This document shows, piece after piece, positions 57,241 through 64,000 of a stretch of 64,000 nucleotides of DNA. Every line of letters begins with the position of its first letter. Within the stretch, counting starts at the first letter, position 1. The translations under genes were made by a program, and so were the position numbers. Source of the stretch: an uncultured Bartonella sp. (GTDB lineage Bacteria > Pseudomonadota > Alphaproteobacteria > Rhizobiales > Rhizobiaceae); assembly GCA_946478665.1 (NCBI GenBank), contig CAMLCZ010000007.1, forward strand, positions 38,168 to 102,167. The letters are read 5' to 3'. Below the pieces are notes generated by a model. It had not been told where the DNA came from and made no database searches. It worked only from the letters and a program-made list of their open reading frames with translations.

Positions 57241-57765
57241 GTGGCACATAATGCATCAATGAGGCTATAAAACGCTTTTCTTAAATAGGCTCTATTGTGA
57301 GATAGCCAATATCAGTTTTCAAACTTGGTATAACTTTAACAAATTTCTTATAATATATTGATATATAACAATTAAATTAAGTACCTACTTGACCATTAAT
57401 CTTATTTTATATTTATTATTATTTTAAAAAATCTGCGTAAATATTTTAAATATCTATAGAGTAAATTCAAAAAAACTTATCATAAAATAATTATGAAAAC
57501 CGTATTTCATATTGTTTAGCCAATTGCGACAATTAACTATAAGGAAATTATTTCTGCCGTTTTTCCGCCACTGCTTTGTCCTGTTTTGATGACACTAACA
57601 ACGGAATTTTTAAAAAAAATAAATATTTGCAGAAGAACCCTATAAAGCCGCGGAACAAACAATAGTGGTTTTATTTTTTACTATAAGTGCATCATTCAAA
57701 TTTTCTGATATATTATAGTGAAGTTTATTATTTTGCAGCTGAAATAAGATTTATTTCTGCTGATG

Positions 57766-57805
57766 TCTTACATAACAAGCAATTATCTTACATGATAAGC
57801 AATCG
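57766..57805. repeat. 20-bp degenerate tandem duplication
   Basis: TCTTACATAACAAGCAATTA at 57766-57785 is followed by TCTTACATGATAAGCAATCG at 57786-57805; 16 of 20 bases agree. Confidence 0.8.
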
Positions 57806-58055
57806 TATTATTTCTATGTTTTTAAATTTATAAAATAGACAGTCTAACTAATACCAATTTTCAAAAATTCTGCTTATAGGTTTTATTGAGTTTGGCTTAT
57901 TCGCTCGCTCTAATGTCATTGATAAAATGGTAGCAAGATGCAGCGTCCAACACAAATAAAGCCTTATGATTGGGATATGTAACAAACATTAAAAATATAT
58001 CAGCACTGTTCCGCTTTATTTGATGAGCTTCTCCAACTCTCTCTCACCCATCGCA

Positions 58056-59045
58056 TTATTCAGCAGTGTTTGACTGGCTTTCTTGCTCATTCCGTAAGGC
58101 AACGCTGTTGGCGGTTTGTTCAATCTGGGTATTATAGGCAGCCAATTTGCCTTTTTCACCCGTTGCATGCAGAAACATTGGACGCCCATCATTTCCTATC
58201 GCGGCGTAGATTATAAGATCCACTGGTTTATCTTTCATTCTGGCTGTTGCTTGAAGACGAAGACCATCGTGACCAGCAAATTTAACCGCTGTTGTTTGGC
58301 GATTTTCAATATTGTTAACCGTTCCATCGAGGGATTTAAGATAGGTTTCAACCACATTATCAAGCGATTGCCCTTTAACGTTTTCAAGCCCTTTTGATAG
58401 GATAATGTCGGGACGCCCTGCATCATTCTTTTCATAAGCAGGAATCGTCAACATTGCAGAACTATTCATTATTGAACCAACAAATTCAAAAGGTAATTGA
58501 ACCGCAAATGTGAAAGGCAATGCACGCAACTGATCGTCTGGCTGATTATCATTGGAAACAGACAATGAGTTGAAAATCGACATTGCCGTTGTATCAGGAA
58601 ATGATATTTTTTCTGGTGCCTGAATGGTCACAACATAGGTTGCATTAGACGCAAAGATCATTGTTGACCATTTATCATAAACGACAGAAGCTGCCTCCTG
58701 CTTGCCCTGATATATGGCCAACAAAAAACCATCTCTCGTTTTGCTAAATGTTTGACGATTGATAATATAATGCTGCGATACCATCTGCGCTTTGAACCGT
58801 TTTTCGTCATTAAAAAGTGACTGCATTTCAGAGCTGGCAGGTGGCATGGTGGCAACAAGAATTGTCGCCCCTGTTTTGGAATTAATAAACCCGCTGAATT
58901 GATCGGTAAGCTGAAAACCTTCCGGCGCACTTACATAAACGGCGGTGCCAGGTACCTTTGTATAAACAGCCGCATGAGCAACTGTTATTAAGCTGAGGCC
59001 CAAAATACCAATAATGGTATAAATCAGTTTTATAAACTTATTCAC
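58056..59045 (-). CDS. Exported protein with two similar-looking halves, unknown function
   Basis: A 329-residue protein with a signal peptide of about 25 residues (LIYTIIGILGLSLITVAHA-A). Residues about 30-165 and 178-320 each read as a strand-rich unit that begins with a VSAPEGF- or FAVQLPFEF-like strand. Each half has a region resembling the PsbP/DcrB fold ('FKAQMVSQHYIINRQ', 'DNVVETYLKSLDG'), which might be a duplicated domain. I do not recognise a named family. The tail is Glu/Gln/Ser-rich. It is monocistronic as far as can be seen, preceded by a 111-base gap. Confidence 0.7.
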   Translation of the reverse strand: MNKFIKLIYTIIGILGLSLITVAHAAVYTKVPGTAVYVSAPEGFQLTDQFSGFINSKTGATILVATMPPASSEMQSLFNDEKRFKAQMVSQHYIINRQTFSKTRDGFLLAIYQGKQEAASVVYDKWSTMIFASNATYVVTIQAPEKISFPDTTAMSIFNSLSVSNDNQPDDQLRALPFTFAVQLPFEFVGSIMNSSAMLTIPAYEKNDAGRPDIILSKGLENVKGQSLDNVVETYLKSLDGTVNNIENRQTTAVKFAGHDGLRLQATARMKDKPVDLIIYAAIGNDGRPMFLHATGEKGKLAAYNTQIEQTANSVALRNEQESQSNTAE

Positions 59046-59156
59046 CTTTGGGCCTCCGATATTGTGGGGTTTTACAAATTTTATGCTCTTAACTTATCGC
59101 GATGTATAAAGGATAAATCGCGATAAAAGCAAAAAATGTCTTCCCCCCAAGCAATA

Positions 59157-60611
59157 TCACTCGCCTTTATCAACAATCGCTTTACCGCGCGCGATGTTAC
59201 TTTTGCGGAAGCCGTAACAGAAATAGACCACAATACCTATAATATTCCAAATCATAAAATAGAACTGCGTTTTTCCCGGTAGGCTGAAAAATAGGTAGAT
59301 ACAACCGAAAGCGCTCAATGGACCAATGATCCAGACATAAGGTGCCTTGAATTTTCGTGGTGCATCTGCGGCTGTTTTACGCAACACAATGAGACAAATG
59401 CCAACCGATGTGAAGGCAATCAGCGTACCGGCATTGGCCAAAGCAGCTATTTCGTCCAGACGGAAAAATCCGGCAACGGCAGCAATGATAATTGCGGTAA
59501 ATACAGTGGTCGTGACTGGTGTCCCAGTTTTTGCATGAACACGCGATAGAAAACCAGGAAGCGTACCGTCACGCCCCATAACAAAGAATATTCGCGTTTG
59601 ACCATAGAAGAAAGCCAGCAAAACCGTAGGGAGAGCCACAACGGCTGCAATACCGATAATTGCCGCAATATGGCCTGCCCCTAAACTGCGTAAAATATGA
59701 GCAAGAGGTTCTTCACTATGCGCAAATTCTGTATAGTGCAGCGCACCAACAGCACCAAGCCCAACAAGAACATAAATGATGATACAAGCAATCAAAGAAC
59801 CAACAATACCTATTGATAGGTCTCTGCGAGGATTCTTTGTTTCTTCAGCGGCTGTCGCAATTGTATCAAAACCATAAAATGCAAAAAAGATAATAGCGGC
59901 GGCAGCCATAACACCACGTTCAACACCATCTGGTGACATGACTTTTGAAAAGCCGTTTGGCATAAACGGATGAAAGTTTTCTGCATTGAAATGCGGTAGT
60001 GTCACAGCAATAAAGAGTATCAATGCAGCCATTTTTATGACGACCAGCACCATGTTCAGCGTGGCGCTTGCCTTGGTTCCGACAATCAACATACCAGCAA
60101 CGACACACACGATGAAGACAGCTGGAAGATTTATCAATCCATGTTGCCCCGTTGATGGGTCAATAGCACTATAGCCGGCAGTCAACCAGAAAGGTAAATG
60201 CACCCCTACGCCATGCAAGAAGCCGGTCGCATAAGCAGACCACCCCACGGCGACAGTACTCACAACAAGCGAGTATTCTAAAATCAGGCTCCAACCCACA
60301 ACCCAAGCGATAAATTCGCCAAGGGCTGCATAAGAATATGTATAAGCACCACCGGCAACTGGAATTAATGTTGCCAATTCAGCATAAGCAAAAGCCGCGC
60401 AGGCACAAACAACACCAGCGATTACAAAAGAAAAAAGAACGGCAGGGCCTGCCCTATCCGCACCAATACCAATCAATGTATAAATACCTGTACCGACAAT
60501 TCCGCCAACACCCAATGCAATAAGATGTTGCCACCCCAATGTTGGGGTTAGTTTTGTCTCACTAGCCGCCCTCTCATGAGCGACAGGCTTACGCCTGAGC
60601 CATTCTGACAT
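59157..60611 (-). CDS. APC-family amino acid permease
   Basis: A 484-residue permease of 12 transmembrane segments in the cationic amino acid transporter group. GVGGIVGTGIYTLIGIGAD near residues 35-53 is the substrate-binding loop of helix 1. FFAFYGFDTIATAAEETKNP near 243-262 marks helix 6 and the loop with the conserved Glu pair. It probably brings in amino acids by proton symport. The start MSEWLRRKPVAHERAASE matches the family N-terminus. Confidence 0.9.
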   Translation of the reverse strand: MSEWLRRKPVAHERAASETKLTPTLGWQHLIALGVGGIVGTGIYTLIGIGADRAGPAVLFSFVIAGVVCACAAFAYAELATLIPVAGGAYTYSYAALGEFIAWVVGWSLILEYSLVVSTVAVGWSAYATGFLHGVGVHLPFWLTAGYSAIDPSTGQHGLINLPAVFIVCVVAGMLIVGTKASATLNMVLVVIKMAALILFIAVTLPHFNAENFHPFMPNGFSKVMSPDGVERGVMAAAAIIFFAFYGFDTIATAAEETKNPRRDLSIGIVGSLIACIIIYVLVGLGAVGALHYTEFAHSEEPLAHILRSLGAGHIAAIIGIAAVVALPTVLLAFFYGQTRIFFVMGRDGTLPGFLSRVHAKTGTPVTTTVFTAIIIAAVAGFFRLDEIAALANAGTLIAFTSVGICLIVLRKTAADAPRKFKAPYVWIIGPLSAFGCIYLFFSLPGKTQFYFMIWNIIGIVVYFCYGFRKSNIARGKAIVDKGE

Positions 60612-60805
60612 TATTATTCTCCCTTTTTCCCTCTTTTATTTCAAAATTTAATTTAAATAGATATTCCCCACGTGATGCCACATTTATTTCATTTTTTATT
60701 TTATGACATAAAGAATTGCAAAAGCCAAACTTGCAGGTATTCGTCGACTTAGCAAGTCAATTAATGTTCATTGCTTCAGTAATTAAATAAAGAACTAGAT
60801 AATAA

Positions 60806-60830
60806 AAAAGCACCACATTGTGGTGCTTTT
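60806..60830 (-). terminator. Rho-independent terminator of infC
   Basis: AAAAGCACCAC (60806-60816) pairs with GTGGTGCTTTT (60820-60830), loop ATT. On the minus strand a run of U follows (60809-60804). It lies ten bases past the infC stop. Confidence 0.88.
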
Positions 60831-60839
60831 CGAAATTCA

Positions 60840-61379
60840 TTAACTTTTTGGTGCAATGACCATCATCATCTGTCGCCCTTCAAGCTTGGGCTCCGCTTCG
60901 ACCTTGGAAATACTGGTAGTATCTTCTTTCACTCGCTCTAAAAGCTTCATGCCAAGCTCTTGGTGCGCCATTTCACGCCCGCGAAACCGAAGGGTAATTT
61001 TTACCTTATCGCCATCTTCCAGAAAACGTGCGATAGCCTTCATTTTGACCCCATAATCATGAGTATCAATATTAGGCCTCATTTTGATTTCTTTAATTTC
61101 TACGGTTTTTTGCTTTTTACGCGCTTCAGATGCTTTTTTCTGATTCTGATACTTCAGTTTGCCGAGATCAATAATCTTACAAACTGGCGGCTCGGCATTG
61201 GGTACGATCTCGACAAGATCAAGACCGGCTTCAGCTGCCATAGCCAAGGCATCTTGTGTTAAAACAATACCATGATTGCTTCCCTCATGATCGATAAGCT
61301 GAATACGTGGGATGCGGATATCTTCATTAGAACGCGGCCCATCCTTAGGGGTTGGCGTTGTTTTGATTGGTCGGCGAAT
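60840..61379 (-). CDS. infC: Translation initiation factor IF-3, AUU start codon
   Basis: The frame upstream of the first ATG codes for a full IF-3 N-terminal domain: (M)[20 protein letters not shown], then [13 protein letters not shown]. The only possible start is ATT at 61379, preceded by GAGGGAGA with an 8-base spacer; upstream codons (ACC, TCG, GAA, GGA, GAG) are not starts. The 179-residue product then has the linker, with [23 protein letters not shown], and the C-terminal domain with the RFRGREMAH motif. The AUU start is the known self-control device of infC in E. coli and others. IF-3 binds the 30S subunit and checks start codons. Annotation from the first ATG (61247) would lose about 44 residues. 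Confidence 0.93.
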   Translation of the reverse strand: MRRPIKTTPTPKDGPRSNEDIRIPRIQLIDHEGSNHGIVLTQDALAMAAEAGLDLVEIVPNAEPPVCKIIDLGKLKYQNQKKASEARKKQKTVEIKEIKMRPNIDTHDYGVKMKAIARFLEDGDKVKITLRFRGREMAHQELGMKLLERVKEDTTSISKVEAEPKLEGRQMMMVIAPKS

Positions 61380-61386
61380 GGTCGAT

Positions 61387-61394
61387 TCTCCCTC
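61387..61394 (-). promoter_or_regulatory. Ribosome binding site that fixes the AUU start of infC
   Basis: On the minus strand GAGGGAGA lies 61394-61387, with eight bases (AATCGACC less the overlap) before the ATT at 61379. Its strength supports use of the rare start. Confidence 0.75.
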
Positions 61395-61668
61395 AAATAG
61401 TTAATTAAATCGTTTTATGACACAATTTCTGTCCAACAAGATATAAAGCTTTTAAGCTATCTCAAAGTGCAAATATTTCTACTGGCACTCTATCTGTTGT
61501 TGAACAGGCGTATCCATATAATCCTAATATACAAAATAACCACTAAAAACAACCGTTTCTGGGGGTTTTTATTCAATACTGGCAGGAAAAGCAGCCCATA
61601 TAATGCGGATAACAGTATTTTCATTATCAGGTAATATATAACCCATACATCATTTAAAGGAGTTTTTC

Positions 61669-62442
61669 ATGGCAAAGGGTGAACTGGAATATTCAATCGT
61701 TGACCAAACAAAATTGGCTGTAAGGGCTTTAAACGGCCATAAAAAGCCAGGAATTATGTGGTTGCCTGGCTACCTGTCCCATATGTTGGGAAGTAAAGCG
61801 GTGGCATTAAATGCATTTGCCGAGGAAAACGATTATCCCTTTTTGCGGTTTGATTATTCTGGCAACGGTGAATCCGAAGGTGACTTTTACCAAGGAAGCA
61901 TTTCACGCTGGCTAGATGAAAGCCTGACAATATTTGAAAGATTTAGCGAAGGACCGCAAATTCTTGCAGGCTCTTCAATGGGGGGATGGATTGCGCTGCG
62001 TATGGCGCAAGAATTGCGTAAAAGAAATATCCCTCTTGCGGGCATTTTACTGATTGCACCAGCACCGGATTTTACCCGTGATTTGGTACGCCCTCTTATG
62101 ACAGAGGATCAACGCCAGACCTTGGAAAAAGATGGGCTATTTAAAGTCAAGTATGAGCATGAACCAGAAGCGGTGCCGTTTACCAAAATTTTTCTTGATG
62201 ATGGTGACAGAAATTTGGTGATGGATGGGCTTATTGATATTCAGTGTCCCGTACAGATTGTTCAGGGAATGAATGATAAAGATGTCCCTTATGAGCACAC
62301 ATTGAAACTTGTCGAACATTTGCCTTTCGACAATGTTTCATTAACGCTCATTCGTGATGGAGAACATCATCTTTCCCGTCCACAAGACATTTCCTGTATT
62401 ATAAAAGCACTGACCATGCTTATTGAACAGAGTGGGTGTTAA
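61669..62442 (+). CDS. Alpha/beta hydrolase, carboxylesterase/thioesterase-like
   Basis: A 257-residue alpha/beta hydrolase. The nucleophile elbow is GSSMGGW near residue 105; the acid is probably the Asp in QGMNDKDVPYEH near 204 and the His in RDGEHHLSRP near 235. The N-terminus GIMWLPGYLSHMLGSKA matches bacterial proteins like mammalian ABHD10 (a depalmitoylase) rather than lipases. The physiological substrate is unknown. The ATG at 61669 follows AAAGGAG, a very good ribosome site. Confidence 0.82.
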   Translation: MAKGELEYSIVDQTKLAVRALNGHKKPGIMWLPGYLSHMLGSKAVALNAFAEENDYPFLRFDYSGNGESEGDFYQGSISRWLDESLTIFERFSEGPQILAGSSMGGWIALRMAQELRKRNIPLAGILLIAPAPDFTRDLVRPLMTEDQRQTLEKDGLFKVKYEHEPEAVPFTKIFLDDGDRNLVMDGLIDIQCPVQIVQGMNDKDVPYEHTLKLVEHLPFDNVSLTLIRDGEHHLSRPQDISCIIKALTMLIEQSGC

Positions 62443-62474
62443 GAAGCGCTATTAAAAGGCGATTGATAACGATA

Positions 62475-62504
62475 GGTGTATTGATGTTCTTGTTAATACA
62501 CCTT
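62475..62504. terminator. Weak hairpin after the hydrolase gene
   Basis: AGGTGTATT (62475-62483) pairs with AATACACCT (62496-62504), with a 12-base loop. No T-run follows, so a terminator role is uncertain. Confidence 0.35.
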
Positions 62505-62664
62505 CAATTCGCCCCAATTTATCCTTAGATTACAGTTCACTTCTATTTTGTATCTGCCATATTCCTGTTGCGGATGATTGCTCAACACAATCCTGCCAAT
62601 CCGCTTATTAAATATGGTCGTTTGATACATTGCAAATTCGGCGCACAATAACCAAGTACGGATC

Positions 62665-63429
62665 ATGTTTTTTTCTCGTCCCGCCAATAGAACACCGTCA
62701 AACCAATCTTTGGTATTAACATTCGCATTATCCGATCGTAATCTGCCTCTTACAATCAGCGAAAATAATCGAGCCAAACGCCTGACGTTAAGAATTGAAG
62801 CAGGCGGCAAAGGCATTAAGGTTACGGTTCCCCCTGCAACGGATAAAAGTGAAGTAATGCGTTTTGTAGAACGTTATCGCGGTTGGATTGAAAGTCGTGT
62901 TCAACGGCTGCCACCACCACAAGAAACACCAATGCTGAGAGCTGGCGCATCTATCCCGATTTTCGGCATTCCCCATGAAATCATTCATATTGAAGGTCGG
63001 GGAACTGTCGAAATTCATACGGACCAAACAAGAAAAATGGGCAAGATAATTGTATATGGCGAAAAAGCCCATTTGCCGCGCCGTATCTCCGACGCATTAA
63101 AAAAGCTGGCAGAACGAACAATTGCACCGCTGGTGACAGAATATTCGACAATAGTTGGCAGAAAACCAATATCCATTCGCTATAAAGATACGAAAAGTCG
63201 CTGGGGATCATGCTCTGCAGAAGGGAACCTTTCTTTTTCATGGCGTATCATCATGGCTCCCCATAGCGTTATACGCTATCTTGTTGCGCATGAAACGTCC
63301 CACCTTATAGAAATGAACCATAGTGCAAGGTTTTGGGCTTTATGTGAAAAACTCTGCCCTGATACAAAGCGTTGTAGGGCTTGGCTCAAACGCAATGGAC
63401 AAGCACTCCATGCGATAGAGTTCAAATAA
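62665..63429 (+). CDS. YgjP-like (DUF45) zinc metalloprotein
   Basis: A 254-residue protein of the DUF45 / YgjP metallopeptidase-domain family. The family sequence KSRWGSCS is at residues 177-184, and the zinc motif HETSH at 209-213, with the third ligand His219 in EMNHSARFW. Most homologues read HELAH or HELCH there; HETSH is unusual but keeps the metal ligands. The N-terminal 70 residues hold a beta-rich domain ending in LRIEAGGKGIKVTVPP. YgjP-like proteins are linked to UTP pyrophosphatase or peptidase activity in different reports; no role is assigned here. Confidence 0.82.
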   Translation: MFFSRPANRTPSNQSLVLTFALSDRNLPLTISENNRAKRLTLRIEAGGKGIKVTVPPATDKSEVMRFVERYRGWIESRVQRLPPPQETPMLRAGASIPIFGIPHEIIHIEGRGTVEIHTDQTRKMGKIIVYGEKAHLPRRISDALKKLAERTIAPLVTEYSTIVGRKPISIRYKDTKSRWGSCSAEGNLSFSWRIIMAPHSVIRYLVAHETSHLIEMNHSARFWALCEKLCPDTKRCRAWLKRNGQALHAIEFK

Positions 63430-63813
63430 CAAAACCGTTTATACACTATAAGCTATGTGCCTAATATGTATTGGCTCTTTTAGTCCGCTATTATCTTTAT
63501 AAATATTATATTCACATTATTGTTGCTCGATTTTTTGCGTCTAAAGCGGGAAGATACGTAATAAACCCTATTTTATCGGGTTAGATTTATCGGTCGAACT
63601 TATCTTGTGCGTAGGCTTATCTTGTGGGTAGGCTCGCATATTGTCGGTAAAGCATAATGTTTTTGACATTTATAATTATGCAATAAGATCCACGCCGCAC
63701 ACCTTCATGAATTACAAAAGAATATGGCTGGCATTTTAAAAGACTTGAGGATGAAAAAGCGCCGATCAGTCATTTAAAAGCGGATGATGAGGCAATTTAT
63801 TGCAGTGTCTGGC
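63430..63813. other. Intergenic region with a possible coding remnant
   Basis: A 17-bp tandem duplication at 63599-63632 (CTTATCTTGTGCGTAGG, then the same with one mismatch) lies in the first part. From 63711 a frame on the plus strand is open to the window end and reads as ordinary protein for about 34 residues (KEYGWHFKRLEDEKAP, then SHLKADDEAIYCSVWH) before entering the hexamer array. It has no start codon and is preceded by TGA, so it could be a gene fragment or an accident. Confidence 0.5.

Positions 63814-64000
<187 letters not shown>

Larger units (their letters stand above)
57063..58055. other. AT-rich gap without genes
   Basis: About 990 bases with no credible open frame. From about 57310 to 57520 and 57600 to 57880 it is strongly AT-rich. 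Two degenerate tandem duplications lie in it: 57199-57240 (period 21) and 57766-57805 (period 20). The gap precedes the MsbA-like gene and follows the secreted-protein gene, both on the minus strand. Confidence 0.65.

Overview
The window is chromosomal DNA from an alphaproteobacterium of the order Hyphomicrobiales (Rhizobiales), most like the Bartonellaceae. Supporting signs are an IalB-family secreted protein, the order lptC-lptA-lptB ... rpoN-hpf-ptsN, hslVU next to hisB-hisH-hisA-hisF-hisE-coaA, an imuA-imuB-dnaE2 mutagenesis cassette, and LexA boxes of the alphaproteobacterial GTTC-N7-GTTC type. By eye the base composition is moderately AT-rich, with very AT-rich gaps. A gut or host-associated relative of Bartonella is my guess; the species cannot be fixed from the sequence. 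Layout: 0.3-5.6 kb is a surface-glycan block (an FkbM methyltransferase with a 14-residue repeat stalk, then three glycosyltransferases) split by a very AT-rich kilobase. 5.7-13.4 kb holds thpR with a tandemly duplicated 3' part, then tamB and tamA for outer-membrane protein assembly. 13.6-21.2 kb carries two SOS units: yifB/comM behind a LexA box, and the imuA-imuB-dnaE2 operon behind a nearly identical box. 21.3-24.9 kb has a DUF1232 protein, an IalB-family protein, rlmN and two small membrane proteins. 25-31.4 kb is the ptsN, hpf, rpoN, lptB, lptA, lptC block, all on the minus strand, with an unusually long 1.4 kb repeat-filled gap between rpoN and lptB. 31.8-36.2 kb contains ihfB, lapA, two RNA methyltransferases, lspA and a divergent OlsB-like acyltransferase. 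36.3-39.1 kb has three tandem PheC-like periplasmic proteins, only one of which keeps the apparent catalytic Glu. 39.7-51.5 kb has a YeiH-type exporter, hslVU, an asparaginase, the his operon running into coaA, an M17 aminopeptidase, an NlpC/P60 hydrolase and a LysR regulator. 51.7-63.4 kb has an MFS carrier with an aspartoacylase-like M14 enzyme, a quinone oxidoreductase, an MsbA-like exporter, a secreted protein, an APC permease, infC (AUU start), an alpha/beta hydrolase and a YgjP-like metalloprotein. The right edge runs into a perfect hexanucleotide array of about 31 copies. No tRNA, rRNA, CRISPR array, prophage or insertion sequence was recognised. The most unusual large-scale feature is that many intergenic regions contain degenerate tandem duplications with periods of about 17-36 bp. 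Several of these duplicate the last codons and stop of a gene (yifB, imuB, and at larger scale thpR). This suggests a genome in which short tandem duplication is frequent and decays slowly. The three PheC-like paralogues, the thpR duplication and the terminal hexamer array may belong to the same tendency.
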